A DNA stretch of 64,000 bases from Methylumidiphilus sp963753955. Its GTDB lineage: Bacteria > Pseudomonadota > Gammaproteobacteria > Methylococcales > Methylococcaceae. The translations under genes and the position numbers were made by a program. The stretch is from assembly GCA_963753955.1 (NCBI GenBank), contig CAVWEM010000022.1, positions 88,002 to 152,001 of the forward strand. Direction: 5' to 3'. Positions 45,408-53,951 of the stretch are shown here, in pieces. Numbering within the stretch: position 1 is the first letter of the stretch; each line of letters opens with the position of its first letter. The notes beneath the pieces are model-generated. The model saw only the letters and a list, made by a program, of their open reading frames with translations, did no database searches and was not told where the DNA came from.

Positions 45408-46457
45408 TTGAAAATCGCCCTGATCACCGATGCCTGGCGACCACAAATCAATGGTGTCGTCACCACCCTGCAAAAAACCTGTGAGCATTTGCGCAAGGTC
45501 GGCCATGTGGTCGAGACCTTCACGCCGGATCAGTTCGCCAACTGGCCCTGCCCCGGCTATAGCGAAATTAGGCTGGCGCTGGGCTGCGGACGCAGGCTTA
45601 GGCAGCGGCTCAGTCAATTCCAGCCTGAAGCCGTGCATATCGCCACGGAAGGACCGCTGGGCTTGGCTGCCCGCCGCTATTGCCGCGACCAAGGACTCCC
45701 GTACACCACGTCCTTCCATACCCGTTTCGCCGAATACCTCAATCTCCGGTTCAAATTTCCCTTGGGCTGGGGTTACGCCTTCCTGCGCTGGTTCCATTCC
45801 GGCAGCGAACGGATCATGGCGGCCACCCCCGCCTTGATCGATGAATTGCGACAACGTGGCTTCAAGAACCCGGTGCTGTGGTCGCGGGGCGTGGAGACGG
45901 AATTGTTCCGGCCCCGCGATAAAGCCTATCTGGACGCCCCCCGGCCGATTTTCCTCTACACCGGCCGGGTGGCTGTCGAAAAAAACCTGGAAGCTTTTCT
46001 GGGACTGGATTTACCAGGCACCCAGTACATCGTCGGCGACGGCCCGCAACGGGAAGAACTGGAAAAGCAATACCCCAAGGCGCGTTTTGTCGGCTACAAG
46101 CTCGGCGAAGAGTTGGCGCAAACCATGGCCGCCGCCGATGTGTTTGTATTCCCCAGCCTGACCGACACCTTCGGCCTGGTTCTGCTGGAGGCGCTTTCCT
46201 GCGGCGTGCCGGTCGCGGCATTTCCGGTGCGCGGCCCCGTCGATGTGATCCTTGACCCTAAAGTAGGCTGCCTGGACGAAGACTTGCGAAAAGCAGCACT
46301 CGCCGCATTGCGCCTAGATCCAAATGATTGCCGCGAATACGCCTTGAATTACGCTTGGCAAAACTGCGTCCGCCAGTTCGAAGGCCATCTCGCCCCCATC
46401 GGCACCCCCTCAACGCCCCGTCCAGTGGCTTGGTGGCGTCGGTATTCCCCTAACTGA
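45408..46457 (+). CDS. GT4-family glycosyltransferase
   Basis: A 349-residue retaining glycosyltransferase with the GT-B fold. Features are MKIALITDAWRPQINGVV, FHTRFAEYLNLRF, IFLYTGRVAVEKNLEAFL, YIVGDGPQREELEK and VFVFPSLTDTFGLVLLEAL with the EX7E-like motif. It resembles diacylglycerol glycosyl- or mannosyltransferases. TTG 45408 is chosen because AGAGGAA lies 8 bases upstream. The Pho-type promoter suggests that it makes glycolipids that replace phospholipids in low phosphate. Confidence 0.82.
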   Translation: MKIALITDAWRPQINGVVTTLQKTCEHLRKVGHVVETFTPDQFANWPCPGYSEIRLALGCGRRLRQRLSQFQPEAVHIATEGPLGLAARRYCRDQGLPYTTSFHTRFAEYLNLRFKFPLGWGYAFLRWFHSGSERIMAATPALIDELRQRGFKNPVLWSRGVETELFRPRDKAYLDAPRPIFLYTGRVAVEKNLEAFLGLDLPGTQYIVGDGPQREELEKQYPKARFVGYKLGEELAQTMAAADVFVFPSLTDTFGLVLLEALSCGVPVAAFPVRGPVDVILDPKVGCLDEDLRKAALAALRLDPNDCREYALNYAWQNCVRQFEGHLAPIGTPSTPRPVAWWRRYSPN

Positions 46458-46508
46458 CGGGGTTGGCGGCGGGGCCTGCCGCCTAAATTCTCGCTCTCAA
46501 AACTAGTA

Positions 46509-46539
46509 AAGGGCTTAAGCGTCAGCTTAAGCCCTTTTC
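46509..46539 (+). terminator. Intrinsic terminator after the GT4 gene
   Basis: A perfect 12-bp stem, AAGGGCTTAAGC (46509-46520) and GCTTAAGCCCTT (46525-46536), has a GTCA loop and is followed by TTCT. It lies about 50 bases after the GT4 stop. Confidence 0.85.
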
Positions 46540-46651
46540 TTCGCAATCCCCCGCTCTTCAAATCCCGTGCTTGGTTTCAAGCCGCCCGACGGCATAAAAT
46601 GCGACACTACGCCGGGATTTCCCGCCCACCCCCATCAGTCCGCAGCCTTTC

Positions 46652-47704
46652 ATGCCAGCCCATAACGACCATCCTTCCGCCAACGACACCGTCCGCGCCC
46701 TGCATTGGACTGGCAACGCTTTGCGTGTGCTGGACCAACGCCAGTTGCCCGGTTCCATCGAATACGAAGACTTCGACAGCGTCGCCGGTGTCGCCGAGGC
46801 CATCCGCACGATGCGGGTGCGTGGCGCGCCGGCCATCGGCATCGCAGCGGCTTATGGGGTGGTACTGGCCGCCCGCGCCCGCCATGCCGAGAACCCTGCC
46901 GACTGGAAACGCCTGATAACGCAAGATTTGGACATTCTCGCCGCCTCGCGCCCGACGGCGGTGAATCTGTTCTGGGCCTTGGATCGGATGCGGGAAGCCA
47001 TAGCCGTCGCGGGTGGCGAACCCCCAGCATTGCTGGCCGTGGCCGAGGCCATCCACCAAAACGACATCGCAGCCAACCGCCACATGGGCGAATTGGGCGC
47101 AGCACTGTTGCAAGGGGCCGCAGGTGTCCTCACGCATTGCAATACCGGCTCGCTCGCCACCGGCGGCTATGGGACGGCCTTAGGGGTGATCCGCAGCGCC
47201 TATCGATTGGGCGTGAAAAACATCTACGCCTGTGAAACCCGACCCTGGCTACAAGGTGCGCGGCTGACCGTCTGGGAATTGGATCAAGACCGCATTCCCG
47301 CCACCCTCATCGCCGACTCCGCCGCCGCCTGGCTGATGCGTTCCGGCGCGGTGCAGTGGGTCATCGTTGGCGCGGATCGCATCGCCGCCAATGGCGACAC
47401 CGCCAACAAGATCGGCACCTATTCCCACGCCGTCAACGCCCGCCATCACGGTGTCAAGTTCATGGTCGCCGCGCCGACTTCCACCATCGACTGGAATACC
47501 GCCTCGGGCGGACACATTGAGATCGAAGAACGCGACCGAAGGGAATTATTAAGCGAGCAATTCCAGCGGGCAGACAGCGTGATCACCGCCTGGAATCCGG
47601 TCTTTGACGTGACCCCCGCCGGGTTGATCGACGCCATCGTGACAGAGAAGGGCGTGGTGTTGAATCCGACGGCGGAGCGGATGCGGGCGTTGCTAAAGCC
47701 ATGA
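46652..47704 (+). CDS. mtnA: Methylthioribose-1-phosphate isomerase MtnA
   Basis: A 350-residue methionine-salvage isomerase of the eIF2B-like family. MRVRGAPAIGIAAAYG is near residue 50, the catalytic Cys is in LTHCNTGSLATGGYGTA, and the catalytic Asp is in VGADRIAANGDTANKIG. It is relevant here because spermidine synthesis (speE) releases methylthioadenosine. Its stop overlaps the ATG of crcB. Confidence 0.94.
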   Translation: MPAHNDHPSANDTVRALHWTGNALRVLDQRQLPGSIEYEDFDSVAGVAEAIRTMRVRGAPAIGIAAAYGVVLAARARHAENPADWKRLITQDLDILAASRPTAVNLFWALDRMREAIAVAGGEPPALLAVAEAIHQNDIAANRHMGELGAALLQGAAGVLTHCNTGSLATGGYGTALGVIRSAYRLGVKNIYACETRPWLQGARLTVWELDQDRIPATLIADSAAAWLMRSGAVQWVIVGADRIAANGDTANKIGTYSHAVNARHHGVKFMVAAPTSTIDWNTASGGHIEIEERDRRELLSEQFQRADSVITAWNPVFDVTPAGLIDAIVTEKGVVLNPTAERMRALLKP

Positions 47705-48390
47705 ATCAGGTGATCGCCATTGCCGCCGGCGGTTCCATCGGGGCCTTGGCCCGGTTTTGGATCGCTAACCTCGTTTACGAGTTGTTGGGCCGGGGCTTTC
47801 CCCATGGCACCCTGTTCGTCAACGTGTCCGGCTGCTTGCTGATGGGTGTGCTGACCGAATTGATGCTACAACGCTTCGTCTCCACCACGGAATACCGCGC
47901 CGCCGTGCTGGTGGGCTTCTTAGGCGCTTACACGACCTTTTCCACCTTCGCCATCGAAACGCTCTATCTGTTCGAGCAAGGCGAAACGCCGAAGGCACTG
48001 CTCAATATCTTCCTCAGCGTGGCGCTGTGCTTGGCTGCGGCGTGGTTTGGCCTGCTGTGGGGTCGCAAGTTGTTCACTGGGGAGTTTATGCCTTGGCTGG
48101 GGGATGGCTTGCCTTGGGGCTTTGTCTTTTTTTGGGTGGCGACCGCCTTGGGGTTGGGTGTCGGTGCCGAACTGGGCTTGCGCCGCCTGCAATGGCTCGA
48201 ACAGACGCAAGTCCTGGCGGTTATCGTCTTGTTGGGCGCAGTCGCCACGGCGTCTAGTGTAGGCTTGGCGTTAAAGCTGCCACAAATCAGTGGTGGCTGG
48301 CGAGGCGGTCTGCCCGGCTTGTTCGCCCTCAACGCCTTAGGATCGGCCGTCTTAATGTGGATTGGAATGTTATTGGGGAGGCAGGCATGA
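47701..48390 (+). CDS. crcB: CrcB/Fluc fluoride channel with C-terminal membrane extension
   Basis: The first 125 residues are a standard Fluc fluoride channel: AAGGSIGALARFWIA, GTLFVNVSGCLLMGVL and GFLGAYTTFSTFAIETL. About 105 further residues follow with three more membrane segments (GFVFFWVATALGLGVG, LAVIVLLGAVATASSVGL, LFALNALGSAVLMWIG). The usual protein is about 125 residues, so this is a long form. The ATG overlaps the mtnA stop and the stop overlaps a DUF190 gene, which commonly accompanies crcB. Confidence 0.87.
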   Translation: MNQVIAIAAGGSIGALARFWIANLVYELLGRGFPHGTLFVNVSGCLLMGVLTELMLQRFVSTTEYRAAVLVGFLGAYTTFSTFAIETLYLFEQGETPKALLNIFLSVALCLAAAWFGLLWGRKLFTGEFMPWLGDGLPWGFVFFWVATALGLGVGAELGLRRLQWLEQTQVLAVIVLLGAVATASSVGLALKLPQISGGWRGGLPGLFALNALGSAVLMWIGMLLGRQA

Positions 48391-48692
48391 AAACCGAAAC
48401 TGTGACCGTAGTGCGAATCTATATCCGCGAGAAAGAAAATCTGCTGGAAAAAGTCTTCAAGTTTCTGCGCGACGACAGCGAAGTCGCCGGCGTGACCGTA
48501 CTGCGCGGTGTCGAAGGGTTTTCCGAAGCAGGCGAAACCCATACGGCCTTCCTGCTCGACCTGTCCTTGGACTTGCCTTTGGTCATCGAGTTTTACGACG
48601 AGCCGGAGCGGGTTGATAAAATCATCTATTCCCTGCTGCGGCGGTTTCCTTTGCAGCATATTGTCAGCTGGACGGCCACTAGCCACAGATAA
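48387..48692 (+). CDS. DUF190 protein
   Basis: A 101-residue PII-like fold protein of the DUF190 family: TVVRIYIREKENLLEKVFKF, VTVLRGVEGFSEAGE, and LVIEFYDEPERVDKI. DUF190 genes are repeatedly found next to crcB, and a regulatory role for the fluoride channel is likely but unproven. Its ATG overlaps the crcB stop (ATGA) and its own stop lies within a terminator hairpin. Confidence 0.88.
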   Translation: MKTETVTVVRIYIREKENLLEKVFKFLRDDSEVAGVTVLRGVEGFSEAGETHTAFLLDLSLDLPLVIEFYDEPERVDKIIYSLLRRFPLQHIVSWTATSHR

Positions 48693-48728
48693 CATCCCTT
48701 GCAGGGATGTTATCTGTTATTTTATTTT
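48686..48728 (+). terminator. Intrinsic terminator ending the mtnA-crcB-DUF190 operon
   Basis: CAGATAACATCCCT (48686-48699) pairs with AGGGATGTTATCTG (48703-48716) across a 3-base loop and is followed by TTATTTTATTTTT. The same hairpin recurs at 56907. Confidence 0.88.
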
Positions 48729-48757
48729 TATCAATCTTTAAACTCCCTGGTAATCAC

Positions 48758-50017
48758 ATGCTAGACCCCCGTTTATTCCGCACCAACCTGGACGAAGTCG
48801 CCGTGCTTGTGGCAAGGCGTGGCTTGCAAATCGACAAGGCCGCGTTTGTCGCCTTGGAAAACCGCCGCAAGGAAATCCAGGTATTGACCCAGAATCTCCA
48901 GAACGAGCGCAATACCCGCTCCAAGTCCATCGGCCAAGCCAAGGCGCGAGGCGAGGATGTCCAGCCTTTGCTGGACGCCGTCGCCCACCTCGGTGACGAC
49001 CTGAAGAAAAACGAACAGGAATTGGAGCTTATCCAGGCTGAACTGGAAAACCTGCTGCTGAATATCCCTAATATCCTCGACTCTGATGTGCCGGACGGCA
49101 AGGGCGATGAGGACAATGTGGAAGTCAAGCGCTGGGGTGAACCACGCAAATTCGATTTTCAGCCAAAAGACCACACCGAACTGGGCGAGCCTTTGGGGAT
49201 GGATTTTGAGGCGGCGGCGAAACTGACCGGAGCGCGTTTTGTCGTGCTGCAAGGGCCGCTGGCGCGATTGCAACGGGCTTTGACCCAGTTTATGCTGGAT
49301 CTGCATTCTGGCGAACACGGTTACACCGAAACCTATGTGCCATTTATGGTCAATGCCGACAGCATGAGGGGCACAGGCCAGTTGCCGAAGTTCGAGGAGG
49401 ATTTGTTTAAGATCGTCCGCGAACCGCCCTATTATTTGATTCCCACCGCCGAGGTGCCGGTGACGAATCTGGTGCGCGATGAGATCGTCGAAAGCCTGCC
49501 ATTGAAATATGTCTGCCACACACCCTGTTTCCGTAGCGAGGCCGGTTCGGCGGGCAAGGACACCAAGGGCATGATCCGCCAGCACCAATTCGAGAAGGTG
49601 GAACTGGTGCGTATAGAACGGCCCGAGGACTCCGCCGCCGCCCACGAGGAACTGACCCACCATGCTGAAATCATTCTGGAAAAACTGGGCCTTCCGTATC
49701 GCCGCATGGTGCTGTGCGCGGGAGATACGGGTTTCTCTTCGGCCAAGACTTATGATTTGGAAGTATGGTTGCCGGGGCAGAATGCTTATCGGGAGATTTC
49801 TTCGTGCAGCAATTTCCGTGACTTCCAAGCCCGCCGCTTACGCGCCCGCTGGCGCAACAACGGCAAACCGGAACTGGCCCACACCCTTAACGGCTCGGGT
49901 TTGGCTGTAGGCCGGACTTTGATTGCGGTGATGGAGAACTTCCAGGATACCGAAGGAAAGATTCGGATTCCTGAAGTATTGGTGCCTTATATGGGCGGCA
50001 TGACAAGCATCGGTTAG
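48758..50017 (+). CDS. serS: Seryl-tRNA synthetase SerS
   Basis: A 419-residue class II synthetase. The N-terminal antiparallel coiled coil covers about residues 25-105, motif 2 is FRSEAGSAGKDTKGMIRQHQ, and motif 3 is GSGLAVGRTLIAVMEN, with SSCSNFRDFQARR before it. ATG 48758 (MLDPRLFRTNLDEVA) is the usual start. It is intact and preceded by a terminator, so it is transcribed separately. Confidence 0.96.
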   Translation: MLDPRLFRTNLDEVAVLVARRGLQIDKAAFVALENRRKEIQVLTQNLQNERNTRSKSIGQAKARGEDVQPLLDAVAHLGDDLKKNEQELELIQAELENLLLNIPNILDSDVPDGKGDEDNVEVKRWGEPRKFDFQPKDHTELGEPLGMDFEAAAKLTGARFVVLQGPLARLQRALTQFMLDLHSGEHGYTETYVPFMVNADSMRGTGQLPKFEEDLFKIVREPPYYLIPTAEVPVTNLVRDEIVESLPLKYVCHTPCFRSEAGSAGKDTKGMIRQHQFEKVELVRIERPEDSAAAHEELTHHAEIILEKLGLPYRRMVLCAGDTGFSSAKTYDLEVWLPGQNAYREISSCSNFRDFQARRLRARWRNNGKPELAHTLNGSGLAVGRTLIAVMENFQDTEGKIRIPEVLVPYMGGMTSIG

Positions 50018-50033
50018 CCTGGATCGAGCAACC

Positions 50034-50906
50034 CTAAGCAACACGATTGGAACGGACGGGATCGGTAGCTTCTGTTTCTGCTTTGCCTGGCTTGGCGATG
50101 TTTTTGTTAAACAGCGGGCTTCGATTCTTCAGATAAGTTGCCATGGACAGCCATCCCATGGCAAGCCGGAAAACCCGCGAATTCTTCAGCCACGGCAGTC
50201 TATCCACATAATCAATGACCGGCATCAGGAACTGCGTCGTTTTTTTCGCCCAACCCGGAGGATGTGGATGTGACAGCACTCTATATTCCGGATGGGTGAG
50301 GATGAAGGTAGTGAACAGGCGTTCGATGATGAAGGGGAAAAGCTCGGCCTCGCTATCGTGGTAGGTGGCTTGAAAAAACCGCGAGGCGTGACTGTCGTCG
50401 ATCATATGATGGTACACCGGCAGCGCAAATGCCATGAAGTCCTCCCAAAACTGCGGTGTCGCCACCCAAAAATTGGAAAAACAGGTGGTCTTGAGATCCG
50501 TCCTGGGGAAGGCTTTCAAGTCGATTCCATACCCCAATATATCAAAGGCCTCCTGCGCCAACGGCATGATTCCGCGATGGGATTTCTCGCCTTGCTCCCA
50601 GATATTGAAAAACCTGTACACAGTCTGCGGAAACGGATTGATGAAATAGGCGTCATAGCCGGGATTGTCTTTGATCCAGGCGATGAATGCCTCGCCCGTG
50701 ACCTGCGTTTTCTGCCGGAATTTATGCGAGACGAGGCCCGTCAAATCCGCGTCGGCGTAGGCTTTGCTTTGGTAAAACCGCTCAAAAAGGAAAAACTCCC
50801 GCCGTTCTGGAAACGGATTGTCGAGGTTGGGCATGGGAATGAACGCCGGTTCCAGCGAGGATTCCTGCCCTTGCGCAAAATAGATTTGATGGATCCCCAC
50901 CTTCAT
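50034..50906 (-). CDS. Conserved-looking hypothetical protein (290 aa)
   Basis: The protein begins MKVGIHQIYFAQGQESSLEP from ATG 50906 and has a His/Asp-containing middle part (ALPVYHHMIDDSHASRFF, ERLFTTFILTHPEYRVL). The last 50 residues are basic. The segments NPGYDAYFINPFPQTVYRFF and GIMPLAQEAFDILGYGIDL resemble sugar-nucleotide glycosyltransferase-associated proteins, but I cannot name a family. It lies 10 bases after an NAD-dependent dehydrogenase gene on the same strand. Confidence 0.6.
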   Translation of the reverse strand: MKVGIHQIYFAQGQESSLEPAFIPMPNLDNPFPERREFFLFERFYQSKAYADADLTGLVSHKFRQKTQVTGEAFIAWIKDNPGYDAYFINPFPQTVYRFFNIWEQGEKSHRGIMPLAQEAFDILGYGIDLKAFPRTDLKTTCFSNFWVATPQFWEDFMAFALPVYHHMIDDSHASRFFQATYHDSEAELFPFIIERLFTTFILTHPEYRVLSHPHPPGWAKKTTQFLMPVIDYVDRLPWLKNSRVFRLAMGWLSMATYLKNRSPLFNKNIAKPGKAETEATDPVRSNRVA

Positions 50907-50916
50907 ATCGTTAACC

Positions 50917-51774
50917 TTATTGAGGCCTCTTGAGCCGGTATAGTGCCGAGATGTCTTCGTCGCCGTGGCCTTGCGCCATGAGCTCGGCATATTCCCGCAA
51001 AGTCATTTCGCCGAGCGGCAAGGGCATGCCCAGCTTCTTGGCGGTCTCCAGACAGATTTTCAGATCTTTGTGATGCAGGCTCAGTTTGAAGCCGGGGGCG
51101 AAGCTGTCCCGCGTCATGGTAGGGCCGCGTTTGTCCAAGAACCAGTTGCCAGCGGCACCGCCGGCCACGGCTTCGACGACCTTGCCCAGATCCAATCCTT
51201 GCGCCGCGCCGAAGGCCAGCGCCTCGGTGACGGCCTGGTTGATCCCGGCGCACATGACTTGGTTGACCGCCTTGGTGGCTTGGCCAGTGCCGACCTCGCC
51301 CATATGGACGATGCGCGAGGCTTCGGCTTGCAGGATCGGGCTGACTTTCGCCAGGGTTTCCGCCTTGCCGCCGACCATGATCGCCAGGTTTCCGCTTTTG
51401 GCACCTTCCACGCCGCCCGTCACCGGGGCGTCGAGGAAATCCACCCCGCAATTTCCCAGCGTTTCGGCTACCTTACGGGCAGTCCCGGCGGAAACGGTGG
51501 AATGGTCGATGACGATGCCGCCAGGGGTGAGGCCCGGCAGCAGGGCATCGACCACAGCCAGCAAGTCGGCGTCGGCGGATACACAGACCAGCACCACATC
51601 GACCTGTCGCGCCAGGTCGGCAGGCGAGTCCACGTTGGTTACGCCCAACTCCACGGCTAGCGTGTCCGCAACCGATCCTGTGCGATTCCACACGGCTTCC
51701 AACAGCCCGGCTTTCGCTAGGTTGCGGGCCATGTTCGCGCCCATGGCACCCAAGCCTATGAAGCCTGCTTTCAT
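50917..51774 (-). CDS. NAD(P)-dependent 3-hydroxyisobutyrate dehydrogenase-family oxidoreductase
   Basis: A 285-residue beta-hydroxyacid dehydrogenase. The Rossmann motif is KAGFIGLGAMGANMARNLAK, the substrate loop is FLDAPVTGGVEGAKSGNLAI, and the catalytic Lys is in GTGQATKAVNQVMCAG. The length fits tartronate semialdehyde reductase, 3-hydroxyisobutyrate dehydrogenase or succinic-semialdehyde reductase; the substrate cannot be told from sequence. Confidence 0.88.
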   Translation of the reverse strand: MKAGFIGLGAMGANMARNLAKAGLLEAVWNRTGSVADTLAVELGVTNVDSPADLARQVDVVLVCVSADADLLAVVDALLPGLTPGGIVIDHSTVSAGTARKVAETLGNCGVDFLDAPVTGGVEGAKSGNLAIMVGGKAETLAKVSPILQAEASRIVHMGEVGTGQATKAVNQVMCAGINQAVTEALAFGAAQGLDLGKVVEAVAGGAAGNWFLDKRGPTMTRDSFAPGFKLSLHHKDLKICLETAKKLGMPLPLGEMTLREYAELMAQGHGDEDISALYRLKRPQ

Positions 51775-51797
51775 GTTTTATTCCTCTTGATTGGCAG

Positions 51798-52019
51798 TCA
51801 ATCCAGCATCTCCAATCGCGCCCGCACTTCCTCCCACGAACTACCTGCTGAAGGGTTGGCTGTAAATTGGGCAAGTCGCTCATTGATCAAGTGTTGATGT
51901 GACTGTGGCATGGGTATGCTATGAGCTTCCAAAGCTACGGAATCCCAGATAGCCTCAACAAGCTCTATTCGTTCATCCAATGCCAAGTTCTTTGCTTCAG
52001 AAAGTAGTTGCGTATTCAT
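51798..52019 (-). CDS. Addiction-module component (RelE-partner antitoxin type)
   Basis: A 73-residue protein of the addiction-module family: LALDERIELVEAIWDSVA with a C-terminal SSWEEVRARLEMLD. These small proteins usually precede a RelE/ParE toxin gene. Here the next gene downstream on the same strand is the oxidoreductase, so the toxin is missing. Confidence 0.82.
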   Translation of the reverse strand: MNTQLLSEAKNLALDERIELVEAIWDSVALEAHSIPMPQSHQHLINERLAQFTANPSAGSSWEEVRARLEMLD

Positions 52020-52105
52020 GGATAGTTGCCGTTAATGTTGAAAAAAGTGTGATGGCTTTGCTGGCAGAAATGTTCTTTTCGCTGTTTTTTCTAAAGGTCT
52101 GAAAA

Positions 52106-53902
52106 TCAAAGCGCCAAAAAATAGGTTTTCAACTTCTCAGCCATCAGTTTACGGCGTTGCTCGAGAAACTCGTCGTAATCCGGTATGGCATCCGTAAGCA
52201 TCGCTTCAGGTATGCAGTTCTGCCTCAGATTGGCCTTGAGCTCAGCAATCTTAGTAATGCCGCCATATTTCTTATTGCCACCATTACATTGATTGAGTAA
52301 TTCTTTAAAATACAGTACGGGCGGCTTATCACTTATGGCGATATTGATTTCCGTCTGTGCAATGACATAGTTAGCGATTTGATTGTATCGTCCGCGACTC
52401 AACCCCTGTTTTTTTAGGTGGTTGCTTGGGTAAACGTGATGCAAGTCACTCTTGTTGAGTATAAGATCAAGCACAGTGATGTCTCGTGAGAGAAAGCCAC
52501 GATCCCCAAGCTTAACCTGGGCGGCACGGAAAACTCGGAAATAGGGACTGCTAGATGAGGATGTATTCATCTCTTGAGGCAAAAGGCTATCCCAATAAGC
52601 ATCAGATAACTCCCCGGCAAAAACTGCGCTGCCGTATACATCGAAACCTTGCTCATGGATTTGACGTATGTCATAGTCGAATGAACTCTCTGGCGAACCC
52701 GAATATCGACCGGTTAGAGCCGACATGACAAACCATTTGCGTACTGCCTTCGCAATATCTTCTGCTGGAATGCCTTGGCCGCGTAGCGTGAGATAAAGTA
52801 TGTAGGAGAAATTCAGTGCATTCTGCGATCCAATCAACGAGGCATCAATGAACCCAGCCGAGCGGATAATCATTATGAACCGCTTAAAATGTGTTTCATT
52901 GATAAAGTTCACCACCCCGGACTTGAGGCGGTTGAAGGATTCTTCGGCGATGGTATCTTCGAACTGTTTGGTTTCAAAGTTGCGGCCTGATAGCAATGCA
53001 ACCAGATCAGCTAGCTTACCCCGTTTGAACTCGGAGGTAAAAGCGACCCGTAGCATATCGGTATAAGATGGATCGTAAATATCATCATTTTCCTTCCTGA
53101 GCCAACTCATCTTTTGGAAGAATTCCGTAGCGGCAAAAGCACTGTCGTTTTGTTTTATCTTACCGTAGAAGTGCGGGGCTACAGCCAGATGACAGAAGTA
53201 ATCAATCGCCTTGCGCAAGGTATTTCCACCATAAGTTTCGTTGCTGGCAATTTTCGACATGGCGAAATCGGCTTGACTCAACTCTGCGCCCGCCGAGTTC
53301 ACCCGGATAAAAATCTCCGTTACTGTTTCAATGTCCAAGTCACCATCCAGTTCGATTACTCCTACCAGATTGTTTGTAATCTTACGCAAAGTTTCAATGA
53401 TTTGGAATACGGAGTCTTGTTGTGTGCCAGGGTTTCTAGCACAGTAGTCGTTAACGAGAGCAAACAGACTTGCGTTAGGTGCAAATACCTCGGACACATC
53501 GGAAATCCAAATTGGATTGTTAGCTGTGGCTGCGTTAGAAACCTCAAAGCACTCATCCATGGGGGTTGAACGCGATACGAATGCGTACTTGCTCATAGTC
53601 CTTAGTCATAACCTGCTGCCCCAATAATCCAGCCATTAGCGCAGTGACTCGCTGCTGACCGTCTATGAGTACACGCTACCTGCCGAGGATGTGCCGTCTT
53701 TAAGTTTTACAGTCGGATTACGCCAAGCGATGAGATAGCCTACCGGGTAACCACGATAGAGCGAATCAAGCAGATTACGGACTTTGGTGGCATCCCAAAC
53801 AAAAGACCGTTGAATTTCAGGGATAGCAATCTCTCCGGTTTTTACCCAAGTAAGCAAGGTTTCAATCGGGTGCGGGGTTACGGTGTATCGTTGAGTGGCT
53901 AT
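52106..53902 (-). pseudogene. DUF262/GmrS-like defence protein with HNH-type C-terminus, frameshifted
   Basis: A roughly 600-residue DUF262 protein related to the modified-DNA-directed nuclease GmrSD. The N-terminal strand IPEIQRSFVWDATKVRNLLD, the ParB/Srx-like motif VLIDGQQRVTALMAG and FIRVNSAGAELSQADF are clear. A His-His motif (DLHHVYPSNHL) near residue 470 suggests an HNH-like nuclease end. Frames change near 53680 and near 53562 (one extra C). The expected first codon reads ATA, so even the start is unclear. It belongs to the defence genes of this window. Confidence 0.75.
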
Positions 53903-53951
53903 GGTATTGGCTCCATTTTAATATTTCAATTGGGGGCAAAATAGCTATCGA

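Noticed and set aside
47701..48390. Fluoride riboswitch controlling crcB
   Set aside because: crcB overlaps mtnA by 4 bases, so there is no leader in which a riboswitch could sit.
48773..49828. 351-codon minus-strand ORF opposite serS
   Set aside because: Shadow of the serS frame; no start signal or motif.
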